Shown here piece by piece: positions 33,141 through 43,400 of a DNA stretch of 64,000 bases. A program made the translations under genes and the position numbers. The DNA lies in NCBI GenBank assembly GCA_017592665.1, contig JAGFNW010000003.1, forward strand, positions 124,001 through 188,000, given 5' to 3'. Each line of letters begins with the position of its first letter. The stretch's first letter is position 1. Source of the stretch: Streptosporangiaceae bacterium NEAU-GS5 (GTDB lineage Bacteria; Actinomycetota; Actinomycetes; Streptosporangiales; Streptosporangiaceae). The notes under the pieces were generated by a model. The model was not told where the DNA came from. It was given only the letters and a program-made list of their open reading frames with translations, and did not search any database.

Positions 33141-34356
33141 GGGGGAGACTGGATTGCGCGGTCGCCCCCTGCTCTACTGGTCCGCCGGCGTGATCGCGTA
33201 CATGATCGCGGTCTTCCATCGGCAGTCGCTCGGCGTCACCGGATTGGCCGCGGCCGAACGCTTCGGGCTCGGCGCGGCCGGCCTGTCGATGCTCGCCATG
33301 CTGCAGCTGATCACCTACGCCGGGATGCAGGTGCCCGTCGGGATCATGGTCGACCGGCTGGGCTCACGGCGGATGCTCGTGATCGGGGCCACGCTCATGG
33401 GCGTGGGCCAGGTCGTCTTCGCCGTCGCCCCCGGGGTGGCCGCGGCGATCGCCGCGCGTGCGCTGGTCGGCTGCGGCGACGCGATGTCCTTCATCAGCGT
33501 GATCCGTATCGTGCACCTGTGGTTCCCGGCGCAAAGGAACGCCCTGTTCGTGCAGATCACCGGCCTGCTCGGGGCGCTGGGCGGGGTCGCGTCGGCGGTC
33601 CCGCTGATCGGCGCGCTGCGCGCGTTCGGGTGGACGCCGACCTTCCTCGCCGTGGGGTCGCTGGCCGTGATCTCGGTGATCACGGTCGGTCTCGTCCTCC
33701 GTGACCGGCCCAGCGGGACGCAGACTTCCCGCGGGCTCCGCGCGGCGTGGGCGGAGCCGGGCACGCGGCTCGGCATGTGGGCGCACGCCGCCACCCAGTC
33801 CTCCGCGGCCGCCTTCATCCTGCTGTGGGGATATCCGTTCCTGGTCGAGGGTCAGGGCCGGTCGCCAGAGACGGCAGGTGTGCTGCTCACGGTCCTGGCC
33901 GTGCTCGGGATGGCGTGCGGGCCGCTCGTCGGCTATCTCGCCGGGCGCTTCCCATCCCGGCGGTCGTGGATGGTGTTCGTCATCGTCGGCTCGACGGCGA
34001 CCGCGTGGACGGCCGTCCTGCTGTGGCCGGGAAAGGCGCCGCTCTGGCTGTTGGTGGTGCTCGTCGTGGCATTGGCCGCCAACGGCCCGGGTTCGGTGCT
34101 CGGCTTCGACTTCGCGCGCACCTTCAATCCGGCGGAGCGGATCGGCGTGGCCTCGGGAATCGTCAACGGCGGCGGATTCACGGCCACGGTGTACGTGATC
34201 GCGTCGATCGGGATCTTCGTCGACCTGTCGGGTGAGTATCGGTGGGCGTTCGCCGTTCAATATCCGGTGTGGCTGCTCGGCGTGATCCAGGTCCTGCGTT
34301 ATCGCATGCGCGTACGCCGCCGCTTGGCACTCCTGGCCGCGCCCATAGGATTTTGA
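33139..34356 (+). CDS. MFS transporter
   Basis: 405 residues, twelve hydrophobic helices. The loop D-R-L-G-S-R-R-M is MFS motif A and H-L-W-F-P-A-Q-R-N is typical of the NarK/ACS-like branch (nitrate or anion:cation symporters), so uptake is likelier than drug export. ATG 33139 chosen over the GTG at 33130. Only 2 bp separate its stop from the MOSC gene, so they are co-transcribed; this hints at a molybdenum or sulphur link but does not prove it. Confidence 0.87.
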   Translation: MGETGLRGRPLLYWSAGVIAYMIAVFHRQSLGVTGLAAAERFGLGAAGLSMLAMLQLITYAGMQVPVGIMVDRLGSRRMLVIGATLMGVGQVVFAVAPGVAAAIAARALVGCGDAMSFISVIRIVHLWFPAQRNALFVQITGLLGALGGVASAVPLIGALRAFGWTPTFLAVGSLAVISVITVGLVLRDRPSGTQTSRGLRAAWAEPGTRLGMWAHAATQSSAAAFILLWGYPFLVEGQGRSPETAGVLLTVLAVLGMACGPLVGYLAGRFPSRRSWMVFVIVGSTATAWTAVLLWPGKAPLWLLVVLVVALAANGPGSVLGFDFARTFNPAERIGVASGIVNGGGFTATVYVIASIGIFVDLSGEYRWAFAVQYPVWLLGVIQVLRYRMRVRRRLALLAAPIGF

Positions 34357-34358
34357 GC

Positions 34359-35114
34359 ATGGCTCGATATCAGGGCACGGTCGCGGCGATCTATCGATGG
34401 CCGGTGAAGTCCCTGCGCGGCGAGCGGCTGTCCGCCGGGCTCTTCGACCATCGCGGGCTGGCCGGCGACCGCGCGTACGCGCTCATCGACGAGCGGCCCG
34501 ACCGCGGCCGCAATCGGCTCACCGTGCGGCAGGTGCCGGGGATGCTCGCCTGGGAGGCCGCCTATCCGGCCACCTGCGACGGCTCGCCCGAGCCGCCCGG
34601 CACGCCGATCCTCTATGAGCCCTCGGGCGCCGCCTGGGCGTGGGACGACCCCGGCCTGCCCGAGGCGCTCTCGGAGTCGTACGGGATCCCCCTGTCGCTC
34701 CGCAGGCGGGACGGCCAGCAGGACCGTGGGCCGACCATCCTGGTGACGTTCGAGGCGTCGCGGCACGCTCTGTCGAAGGAGCTGGAGGCCGACGTCGAGC
34801 TGACCCGGTTCCGGCCCAACGTGCACCTCGAGATGGACGCCCCCGCGTTCGCCGAGGAGTCGTTCGGCCCGGGCACCGTGCTGACCCTCGGCGACGCCGA
34901 GTTGTCGGTGACGGGCGAGCACACGGGTCCCTGCATCCGATGCGCCGTGCCGAGCTGGGATCCGCACGGCCGGGAGCGCTGGCCGCAGCTGCAGAAGCAC
35001 CTGATCGCAGCGCACGACAACAAGTTCGGCGTCATCATGCGCGTCACACGCCAGGGGGCCGTCGCCGTGGGCGCCGAGGCCGCCGTCAGCGCGGTCGTCA
35101 GCGCAGCGGGATGA
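34359..35114 (+). CDS. MOSC domain protein
   Basis: 251 residues with an N-terminal MOSC beta-barrel (Y-R-W-P-V-K-S-L-R-G-E) and the MOSC domain proper with T-R-F-R-P-N-V-H, then T-G-P-C-I-R-C, the Cys-containing motif used for sulphur or molybdenum-cofactor chemistry. Related to mARC and YcbX enzymes that reduce N-hydroxylated compounds. The ATG is 3 bp after the MFS stop. The end overlaps the convergent MBL gene by 17 bp. Confidence 0.9.
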   Translation: MARYQGTVAAIYRWPVKSLRGERLSAGLFDHRGLAGDRAYALIDERPDRGRNRLTVRQVPGMLAWEAAYPATCDGSPEPPGTPILYEPSGAAWAWDDPGLPEALSESYGIPLSLRRRDGQQDRGPTILVTFEASRHALSKELEADVELTRFRPNVHLEMDAPAFAEESFGPGTVLTLGDAELSVTGEHTGPCIRCAVPSWDPHGRERWPQLQKHLIAAHDNKFGVIMRVTRQGAVAVGAEAAVSAVVSAAG

Positions 35115-35832
35115 ACGGGTCCGGCAGATGGGCCGGAGCCAGGGTCTGCGCGCGTGTGAGCACGGCGGCACGGGTCTGCGCGGCCTGGACCGGGTCGTGG
35201 TCGTAGAGGTAGCCGATCATCGGGTCGACCAGCTGGGCCGGGTGATGGAGCACATCGCCGCTGATCACCAGCGAGCCGATCTCGACCGTCTGATGGCCGG
35301 GCGTGTGGCCGGGAGTGTGCACGACCGAGACGCCGGGCGCGAGCTGGGTGGAGCCGGTGACGATCTGCAGCCAGTCTTTGATCGGGTCGAGGAAGGCGCG
35401 GATGGCGTTGCTCGCGCCGTCGACCTCGGCCCGCTGCACGATGTGGGCCGCGTTGGGGAACGTCGGCACGCCATCGGCCACCGCGCCGCTCACGTGGTCG
35501 GAGTGCAGGTGCGTGATGACGACCGTGTCGACGTCGGTGGGGGCCACGCCGACCGACTCGAGCTCGGCGAGCAGGCGGCCGGGCGCGGGCGCCCAGCTCG
35601 CGGCCGGGGAGCCCGGGCCGCCCAGGCCCACGTCGACGAGGATCGTGCGGCCTGCGGCCCGGATCAGGTGGCAGTGGAAGTGGAGGACCCACTCGTCGTC
35701 GTCGCCGAATGGCCCGCCGGGAAACATCTCCGGCATCGGCTTGCGAATGGCATCCCCCATCGGGCCGACCGCGTCGCACAACGCGGTGACCTCCACGCCT
35801 CCTAAGCTGAAGACGCTAGGACTGTGCGCCAT
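35098..35832 (-). CDS. MBL-fold metallo-hydrolase
   Basis: 244 residues. The zinc motif T-H-L-H-S-D-H is followed by later ligands in H-T-P-G-H-T-P-G-H and S-G-D-V-L-H-H-P. It resembles lactonase or glyoxalase-II-like hydrolases (quorum-quenching AHL lactonases share the fold), but substrate is unknown. The ATG at 35832 lies inside the end of the upstream zinc-ribbon gene, giving 17 bp of overlap and likely translational coupling. Confidence 0.9.
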   Translation of the reverse strand: MAHSPSVFSLGGVEVTALCDAVGPMGDAIRKPMPEMFPGGPFGDDDEWVLHFHCHLIRAAGRTILVDVGLGGPGSPAASWAPAPGRLLAELESVGVAPTDVDTVVITHLHSDHVSGAVADGVPTFPNAAHIVQRAEVDGASNAIRAFLDPIKDWLQIVTGSTQLAPGVSVVHTPGHTPGHQTVEIGSLVISGDVLHHPAQLVDPMIGYLYDHDPVQAAQTRAAVLTRAQTLAPAHLPDPFIPLR

Positions 35833-35971
35833 TTCCTGCCAAGACTGGTGCGTAGTCGAAGTCGAGGTCGGCCGCGTAGACGGACCGCTGGCAGCAAGAG
35901 CAGCGGTAGAGTACGGGCCCTTCGTCGAGCTCGGTGTGGCACTGAGGGCAGCGGCGGCGGGTGCGGGTCAT
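35816..35971 (-). CDS. 51-residue zinc-ribbon protein
   Basis: A small gene with ATG at 35971 and TAG at 35816-35818, preceded by a near-ideal AAGGAGG ribosome site. It codes M-T-R-T-R-R-R-C-P-Q-C-H, then about 12 residues, then Y-R-C-S-C-C-Q-R-S and an acidic tail. The C-x2-C and C-x-C-C pairs make a single zinc ribbon, with a basic N-terminus that could contact nucleic acid. It overlaps the MBL gene by 17 bp. Function is not known; a metal- or nucleic-acid-binding partner is possible. Confidence 0.8.
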   Translation of the reverse strand: MTRTRRRCPQCHTELDEGPVLYRCSCCQRSVYAADLDFDYAPVLAGNGAQS

Positions 35972-36103
35972 CGGGATCTCCTCCTTGCTTACATCGTCAT
36001 GGGACCACGACCCGCTTGTTGAAAACTTGACAAGCTCTTAAAGAACGTGTGCTCAAAGCGTTGTGTTCTGGGACGTGTTCCAAGAGTTCTGGAAGGTGGT
36101 GCG

Positions 36104-36922
36104 GTGCTCGGCGACGTGGTCGATCTGTTGCGGTGCCCGGTGTGCGGCTCGGGTCTCGCGCTGGCCGGCCAGGCTCGAATTGTGGCCTGCGCCGCGCGGC
36201 ACAGCTTCGATGTCGCCCGACAAGGATATGTGAGCCTGCTCACACAAGCCTCGCCCGGCACCGCCGACACGCCCGAGATGGTCGCGGCCCGATCGGCCTT
36301 CCTCGCCACCGGGGCATACCAGCCGCTGGCCTCCCACCTGGCCCGATCCTGTACGGCTGCCGCCGCCATCCTCGACGCCGGCGCGGGCACCGGCCACTAC
36401 CTCGCGCACGCGCTCCCCGGCGACGCCCGTGGGATCGCGCTCGACGTTTCCAAGCACGCGCTCAAGGTGGCCGCGAAGGCCCACCCGAGGATCGGCGCCG
36501 TCGTGGCCGACGTCTGGCGGCCGCTCCCGGTGCGCGACGAATCGGTCGACGTGGTGCTCAACGTGTTCGCCCCGCGGAACGCGGCCGAGTTCGCCCGGGT
36601 GCTGCGGCCCGGCGGGCGGCTGATCGTGGTCACCCCGGGTCCTGGGCATCTGCGCGAGCTGATCGAGCCGCTGGGCATGCTCACCGTCGACGAGGACAAG
36701 GAGCGGAGGGTCAACGAGTCGCTCGGGGGCGCGTTCGCGAGAGCCGTACGGGACGAGGTGACCCTGGAGCTGGACCTGGATCATGAGCAGGCCGCGGCCG
36801 TCGCGGGCATGGGGCCGAGCGCATGGCACACCGATCCCAGGAGCCTCATTGGCACGATGCCGGAGCGACTGCGGGTGACGGCGTCATTTCAGGTGTCGGA
36901 GTGGCTTCCGCGCAAACCCTGA
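36104..36922 (+). CDS. RlmA-type 23S rRNA guanine-N1 methyltransferase
   Basis: 272 residues. N-terminal zinc finger L-R-C-P-V-C-G-S-G-L followed by a third Cys and His (V-A-C-A-A-R-H-S-F-D), then the class I methyltransferase core D-A-G-A-G-T-G-H-Y and L-N-V-F-A-P-R-N. This is the RlmA(I/II) layout; RlmA(II) members include macrolide-resistance TlrB, so a self-protection role is possible but not shown. GTG 36104 has AAGGTGG upstream. The next gene starts 65 bp later on the same strand. Confidence 0.88.
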   Translation: MLGDVVDLLRCPVCGSGLALAGQARIVACAARHSFDVARQGYVSLLTQASPGTADTPEMVAARSAFLATGAYQPLASHLARSCTAAAAILDAGAGTGHYLAHALPGDARGIALDVSKHALKVAAKAHPRIGAVVADVWRPLPVRDESVDVVLNVFAPRNAAEFARVLRPGGRLIVVTPGPGHLRELIEPLGMLTVDEDKERRVNESLGGAFARAVRDEVTLELDLDHEQAAAVAGMGPSAWHTDPRSLIGTMPERLRVTASFQVSEWLPRKP

Positions 36923-36987
36923 AACGTCTGCCTAAGACCGACTATTCGCGACATACTATGCGCGTCCCACACATCGGGAGGGCCGGT

Positions 36988-38850
36988 ATGAAGGAACGCT
37001 GGCAGGCCAGGTTCCGGGCACCCCGCATGACTCTGCCCGTCTGGGCCCGCCAGGCGCCACACCACGCCATGTATCAATGCAACGTGTCGGGGACCTGGGA
37101 GTTCTACGCGTGGGATCGGCTCAGCGGCCTCAACCGGCAGGTCACTGATCGGCCGCAGGGCACCGCGCACGCCGCCATCGACCCGACCGGCCAGTGGATC
37201 TGGTGGTTCGCCGACGACGACAACGGGATGGGCGTGTGGATGCGCCAGCCCTTCCTGGGCGGCCCCGACGTTCCGGTCGTGATGGAGCCGACCTATCCGT
37301 GCGGGCTCGCCGTCTCCGCCACCGGACTCGCCGTGATGGGCATGTGCTGCCGCAACGGCTTCCAGATCGCGCTCGTCCGCGACAACGCCGAGCCCGAGAC
37401 GATCTATCAGCACACCGAGTACGCCGAGGCGGCCGACATCACGGCCGACGGCTCCCTGATCGCCATCAACCACAGCGAGCACGGCGACGCCCGCCACCCC
37501 GCCCTCCGGGTCCTGCGGGCCGACGGCACGGTCGTCGGCGACCTGGCCGACGGCCCGGGCCGCGGCGTGTCCGGGTTGAAGTTCGCCCCGCTGGACCGGC
37601 GGCTCCTGGTGCTGCACGAGCGGCGCGGCCGGTGCGAGCCCCTCGTGTGGGATCCGGTCACCGGCGAGCAGCGGGAGATCTGGCTGCGCGTCCCCGGCGA
37701 GATCACCGCCGACTGGTACGAGGACGGCCGCGCCCTGCTGATCACCCACAACAACCGGGGGCGGACCGAGCTGTTCCGCTACGACCTCGGCGGCGGCGGC
37801 CTGGCCCCCATCGAGACGCCGCACGGCGTCATCGAGTCGGCGGCCCCGCGGCCGGACGGCACGGTCGAGTTCTCCTGGTCAAGTGCCGCCCACCCGCCCG
37901 TGATCCGGTCGAGCACCGGCCAGGTCGTCATGACGCCCGGCCCGGCCGCGCCTCCGTCGGTGCCGGTCGAGGACATCGACGTCGACGGCCCGGGCGGGCG
38001 CATCCACGCGCTCATCTCGCGTCCCTCCGGCCGGACTCCGCCGTATCCGGCCGTGTTCCTGCTGCACGACGGGCCGAGCGAACAGGACGACGACTCGTTC
38101 CAGCCGCACGTGGCCGCGTGGGTGGACAGCGGCTACGCGGTGATCCGGGTCAACTACCGCGGCTCGGCCGGATACGGCTCCGACTGGCGCAACGCGCTCG
38201 CCGGGGACGTGGGCCACATCGAGCTCGCGGACGTGGCGGCCGTGCGGGACTGGACCGTCGAACGCGGCATCGCCGACCCGACCCAGCTGGTCCTCGCCGG
38301 CGCCGCATGGGGTGGCTTCCTCACGCTGCTCGGCCTCGGCACCCAGCCCAAGTCGTGGGCGGCCGGCATCGCCGCGGCCCCGGTCATCGACCACGCCGGC
38401 GCGTACGAGCGAGAGTCGGAGCGACTGCGGGCCCACCATCGGGCACTGCTCGGCGGCTCGCCGGGCGAGGTCCCCGAGCGCTACCGAGGCAGCTCGGCCA
38501 TCACGTACGCGGCGCTGGTCGAGGCCCCGCTGCTGGTCCTGGCCGGGGAGGACGACCCGCGCTGCCCCATGGGCCAGGTCGAGACGTACGTCGGAGTGCT
38601 CGGCGACCACTCGCACGAGATCTACCGCTATCCCGCCCAGACCGGACCGCTGGTCGTGGAGGAGCGGATCCGGCAGATGTCGGCCCAGCTCGACTTCGCC
38701 GACCGGCATCTGGCGAGGTCGCTCGCCGTGGCGACGGAACTCGCGCCGGAGGTCGCCGTGCGGCCGAAACGGGTGCGCGACGGCACGGCCGCCGAACGCG
38801 CGCGCAAGATCACTCTGGCGTCGGAACGGGCGCCCGAAGCACGAGAATAG
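36988..38850 (+). CDS. S9 (prolyl oligopeptidase-like) protein lacking catalytic Ser and His
   Basis: 620 residues: a seven-bladed propeller-like N-terminal domain of about 320 residues and a C-terminal alpha/beta-hydrolase domain with N-Y-R-G-S-A-G-Y-G-S-D-W, characteristic of S9 family. The nucleophile elbow, normally G-x-S-x-G-G, reads G438-A-A440-W-G-G, with Ala (GCA) in place of Ser. The catalytic Asp region A-G-E-D-D-P-R is kept, but the segment that should hold the His (usually D-A-G-H-G) reads P-A-Q-T-G-P-L. Two of three triad residues are therefore gone, so this looks like a pseudoenzyme, perhaps a binding protein. ATG 36988 with GGGAGGG upstream. Convergent with SpoIIE, 41-bp overlap. 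Confidence 0.85.
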   Translation: MKERWQARFRAPRMTLPVWARQAPHHAMYQCNVSGTWEFYAWDRLSGLNRQVTDRPQGTAHAAIDPTGQWIWWFADDDNGMGVWMRQPFLGGPDVPVVMEPTYPCGLAVSATGLAVMGMCCRNGFQIALVRDNAEPETIYQHTEYAEAADITADGSLIAINHSEHGDARHPALRVLRADGTVVGDLADGPGRGVSGLKFAPLDRRLLVLHERRGRCEPLVWDPVTGEQREIWLRVPGEITADWYEDGRALLITHNNRGRTELFRYDLGGGGLAPIETPHGVIESAAPRPDGTVEFSWSSAAHPPVIRSSTGQVVMTPGPAAPPSVPVEDIDVDGPGGRIHALISRPSGRTPPYPAVFLLHDGPSEQDDDSFQPHVAAWVDSGYAVIRVNYRGSAGYGSDWRNALAGDVGHIELADVAAVRDWTVERGIADPTQLVLAGAAWGGFLTLLGLGTQPKSWAAGIAAAPVIDHAGAYERESERLRAHHRALLGGSPGEVPERYRGSSAITYAALVEAPLLVLAGEDDPRCPMGQVETYVGVLGDHSHEIYRYPAQTGPLVVEERIRQMSAQLDFADRHLARSLAVATELAPEVAVRPKRVRDGTAAERARKITLASERAPEARE

Positions 38851-40354
38851 CCAGGTCGTCGGCGCTGGGCTCGGCCGCGAAATCCTGCACCCCGCGCTTG
38901 ACACGCTCGGCGACCGCGCGCGCCGACAGGTCGACGCACTCGGCCAGCAGCTTGGCCAGCCCGCTCTCGTCGTCGAGCAGCCGCGTGCCCGACCGCCGCT
39001 CGGTGACGCCGTCGGTCACGCCGAGCAGCACGTCGCCCGGCCCCAGGAAGACGTGCTCGGCCTCGAACGTGGCCTCGGGGAACACCCCGAGCAGCGACTG
39101 CGGCGAGGCCACCGTGTCGACCACCCCGCTCGGCCGCAGCCGCAGCGGCTCGGGATGGCCGGCCGACACGAGCCGGACGTCGAGGCCTCCCCTGACCCGG
39201 GTGATCTCTCCGTGCAGGAGGGTGAGGAACCTGGCCCGCTCGCCTTCCTCCAGGATCGCCTGATTGAGCCGGGACACGACCGCGGCCACGCCGTAACCCT
39301 CGCGGGCCAGCAGGCGGAGCGCGTGCCGTGCCAGGCCGGTGACGGCGGCGGCCTCGGGGCCGGTGCCGCACACGTCGCCGATGGCGAACCGGTAGACGCC
39401 GTCGGCGACCGGGAACAGGTCGTAGAAGTCGCCGCCGACCTCGTTGGTCTCTCCGGCCGGCTCATAGATCACGTGGTAGTCGAGGCCGGGAGTGATCGGG
39501 TCGTCCGGCGGGAGCAGGCTGCGCTGCAGGGCCCGGTTGGCGGCCTCCTGCTGGGCGTACAAGCGGGCGTTGTCGAGGGCGAGCGCCGCGCGGCGGCTGA
39601 GATCCTCGGCCAGCTGCAGCGCTTCGTCGGGGAACCGGTCGTGGCGACCGAGGCACATGACGCCGAGCCGCCGCCCACGCGCGGTCAGCGGGAACACCAA
39701 GGCCTGCCAGTCGCCGGCGGCGAGGACGGCCGGGTCGTCGCCGCCCGGGATCGTCACGTCGGCAAGCTGGTCACGCAGCGTGTCGATCTGGGTCTCGTCG
39801 GCGTGCCACAGATAGTCGGGGCGGAGCGGGCCCATGTCGCCGTGCTCGGCCGTGTAGACGGCGCACCAGGCGGCCAGGCGGGGCACCACGATCTGGGCGA
39901 TGATCGCGGGGACCATGCCCGGATTGAGTGTGCCGGCCAGCAGGTCGCTGGCGTCGGCGAGGAAGCCCAGCCAGCTCGGGGAGCCGGCCCGGCCCCCGGT
40001 CCACTCGTCGGCCGTGTCGCTGACGCCACCCGGTAGATCGATGCGCGCCCATAGAGTGCGGGTGGACCCGGTAAAGGTAACCCCCCATGAAGACGCATTT
40101 ACGGGCTTGACCGGGGAATGGCCTTTCTCGCGGACCTCGATCTGAACGGAGTCGCCGTGATGCGCCCACAGCACTTCGAACGCACCGTCGCCCGTGTCGG
40201 CCACGAGCTCGGCGGCCAGCCGTTCGGCCTCGGCCGCGACGGACATGGCGGCCCACGCGGTCAGCACCTCCCGGGTGAACCGCGTCGCCGCTGGAACGGC
40301 CGTGCTGCCCGGCGCGAAGGACGCGGCAAGCACGGCACGTGGGATAGAAACCAC
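38810..40354 (-). CDS. SpoIIE phosphatase with GAF and degenerate RsbW-like domain
   Basis: 514 residues. Residues about 1-110 resemble the anti-sigma kinase (HATPase_c_2) fold, F-T-R-E-V-L-T-A-W then L-A-A-E-L-V-A-D-T, but the Mg-binding Asn of the N-box is missing (A-D in place of T-N), so ATPase activity is doubtful. A GAF domain follows (about 140-290), then a PP2C/SpoIIE domain with V-G-G-D-F-Y-D-L-F, G-D-V-C-G-T-G-P-E-A and S-A-G-H-P. It would dephosphorylate an anti-sigma antagonist in stress-sigma partner switching. GTG 40354 is preferred (GGAG upstream). Divergent from the poly-HAMP kinase across 105 bp. Confidence 0.9.
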   Translation of the reverse strand: MVSIPRAVLAASFAPGSTAVPAATRFTREVLTAWAAMSVAAEAERLAAELVADTGDGAFEVLWAHHGDSVQIEVREKGHSPVKPVNASSWGVTFTGSTRTLWARIDLPGGVSDTADEWTGGRAGSPSWLGFLADASDLLAGTLNPGMVPAIIAQIVVPRLAAWCAVYTAEHGDMGPLRPDYLWHADETQIDTLRDQLADVTIPGGDDPAVLAAGDWQALVFPLTARGRRLGVMCLGRHDRFPDEALQLAEDLSRRAALALDNARLYAQQEAANRALQRSLLPPDDPITPGLDYHVIYEPAGETNEVGGDFYDLFPVADGVYRFAIGDVCGTGPEAAAVTGLARHALRLLAREGYGVAAVVSRLNQAILEEGERARFLTLLHGEITRVRGGLDVRLVSAGHPEPLRLRPSGVVDTVASPQSLLGVFPEATFEAEHVFLGPGDVLLGVTDGVTERRSGTRLLDDESGLAKLLAECVDLSARAVAERVKRGVQDFAAEPSADDLAILVLRAPVPTPE

Positions 40355-40459
40355 TGTCTCCGTGCTTACCACACTTGTCCTTGACTTGTGGTCAATCAAG
40401 CAGGCACACGCAGCGACCCGGCGTGACAGACTGACACCAGTCGCGGTGAAGGAGGGCCC

Positions 40460-43400
40460 ATGTCGTCCAAAGCGGCACCCGCAGCCGAGAGATGTTACGA
40501 AGAGTCCGAGCTCGTCGTCCTTCGTGACACCTTGCGCGCGTGGCGCGACGGCGAGTTCCGGCGGCGTATCCCGCACGCGCCTGACGGCATCGCGGCCGAG
40601 ATCCGGCTTCTGCTCAACGAATTGGCCGATCGGCGCGAGCATCTGGCCAATGAGCTGGCCCGGGTGCGGCGTGAGGTGGTCCAGGAAGGGCGGTTCGGCG
40701 AGCGCCTGACCCCCGGGCCTGGCGTCGGGCAGTGGGCCGAGAGCGTCGAGTCGGTCAACGACCTGATCGAAGCGCTGGTCAGCCCGGTCAGCGGGGCCGC
40801 CGACGTGATCGACGCGGTGGCCAAGGGCGATCTTTCGCAGCGCATCGACATCGAGCGTGGCGCGCGGGGCGAGGTGCGCCGGCTCGGCAAGGCGATCAAC
40901 GGCATGGTCGACCAGTTGTCCCAGTTCACCTCGGAGGTGACCCGGGTGACCCGGGAGGCGGGCACCGAGGGCAAGCTGGGCGGCCGCGCCAACATCCACG
41001 GGATGTCGGGCTCCTGGCGTGACCTCACCGAGGCCGTCAACACGATGTCGAGCCGCGTCTCGGCGCAGGTGCGCGACATCGCCGTGGTGACCACCGCGGT
41101 CGCGAAGGGCGACCTGTCGCGGAAGGTCACCGTCGACGCGGTCGGCGAGATGTTCGAGCTGAAGAACACTGTCAACACCATGGTCGACCAGCTTTCGGCG
41201 TTCGCGGGCGAGGTGACCCGGGTGGCCCGCGAGGTCGGCACCGAGGGCCAGCTCGGCGGCCAGGCCCAGGTCCGGGGCATCTCCGGGGTCTGGGAAGACC
41301 TCACCGACAACGTCAACTTCATGGCCAACAACCTGACCTCACAGGTCCGCAGCATCGCGACCGTGGCCACCGCGGTCGCACAGGGCAACCTGACCAAAAA
41401 GATCACCGTCGACGCCCAGGGCGAGATCCTGCAGCTCAAGGACACCATGAACACCATGGTCGACCAGCTGTCGAGCTTCGCCGACGAGGTCACCCGCGTC
41501 GCCCGCGAGGTCGGCACCGAAGGCCAGCTGGGCGGCCGCGCCGAGGTGCGGGGCGTGTCCGGGGTCTGGAAAGACCTCACCGACAACGTCAACTCGATGG
41601 CCAACAACCTGACCTACCAGGTCCGCAACATCGCCCAGGTGACCACCGCGGTCGCCAACGGCGACCTGACCCGCAAGATCGACGTGGACGCCCAGGGCGA
41701 GATCCTGGAGCTCAAGTCGACCATGAACACGATGGTCGACCAGCTGTCCGCGTTCGCCTCCGAGGTCACCCGCGTCGCCCGCGAGGTCGGCACCGAAGGC
41801 CGCCTCGGCGGCCAGGCCCAGGTCCGCGGCGTCTCCGGCGTCTGGAAAGACCTCACCGACAACGTCAACTTCATGGCCAACAACCTGACCTCGCAGGTGC
41901 GCCAGATCGCCGCGGTCTCCACCGCGGTCGCACAGGGCAACCTCTCCAAGAAGATCACCGTCGATGCCCAGGGCGAGATCCTGCAGCTCAAGGACACCAT
42001 GAACACGATGGTCGACCAGCTGTCGTCCTTCGGCTCCGAGGTCACCCGCGTGGCCCGCGAGGTCGGCACCGAGGGCCGCCTCGGCGGCCAGGCCCGCGTG
42101 CCCGGCGTCTCCGGCGTCTGGAAAGACCTCACCGACAACGTCAACTCGATGGCGACCAACCTGACCTACCAGGTCCGCAACATCGGCGAGGTGACCACCG
42201 CGGTCGCCAACGGCGACCTGACCCGCAAGATCGACGTGGACGCCCAGGGCGAGATCCTGGTCCTGAAGACCACCATCAACACGATGGTCGACCAGCTGTC
42301 GTCGTTCGCCTCCGAGGTCACCCGCGTCGCCCGCGAGGTCGGCTCGGAAGGCCAGCTCGGCGGCCAGGCCCGCGTCGAAGGCGTCGAAGGCACCTGGAAG
42401 CGGCTCACCGAGAGCGTCAACGAGCTCGCCGGAAACCTGACCACCCAGGTCCGCGCGATCGCCGAGGTGACGAGCGCGGTCGCCCGAGGCGACCTGACCC
42501 GGTCGATCACCGTCGAGGCCCCGGGCGAGCTGGCCCAGCTCAAGGACAACATCAACACGATGGTGTCCACGCTCCGCGCCACCACCAAGACCAACCAGGA
42601 GCAAGACTGGCTCAAGTCCAACCTGGCCCGCATCTCCCGGCTCATGCAGGGCCACCGCGACCTGATGGAGGTCGCGCGGCTCATCATGAGCGAGCTGACC
42701 CCGCTGGTGTCGGCCAGCTACGGCGCCTGCTATCTGGTCGACGACGGCGGGCTGACGCTCATCGCCGGCTACGGCATCCAGCCGGGCACCGGCCCGCGTC
42801 AGGGGTTCTCGCTCGGCGAGGGCATCGTCGGCCAGGCCGCGCTCGAGGCCAAGCAGATCCTCCTCGATCAGGTGCCCGCCGAGGGGATCATCGTCGAGAC
42901 CGGGCTCAGCCGCGCCACCCCCGCGCAGATCGTCGTGCTGCCGATCCTCTTTGAGAACCAGGTCCTCGGCGTGCTGGAGCTGGCCTCGTTCGCCAACTTC
43001 AGCGAGGTGCACAAGGCGTTCCTGACCCAGCTGGTGGAGACCATCGGGGTCACCATCAACACGATCATCGCCAACTCCCGGACCGAGGATCTGCTGAAGG
43101 AGTCCCAGCGGCTGGCCATCGAGCTGCAGGAGCGCTCCGACGAGCTGCAACGCCAGCAGGAGGAGCTGCGCCGATCCAACGCCGAGCTGGAGGACAAGGC
43201 GGCCCTGCTGGCCAAGCAGAACCGGGCCATCGAGATCCAGAACTTCCAGATCGAGCAGGCCCGCCGGACCCTGGAGGAGCGCGCCGAGCAGCTGGCGGTC
43301 TCCAGCCGCTACAAGTCCGAGTTCGTCGCCAACATGTCGCACGAGCTGCGCACCCCGCTCAACAGCGTGCTCGTGCTGGCCAAGCTGCTGTCGGAGAACT

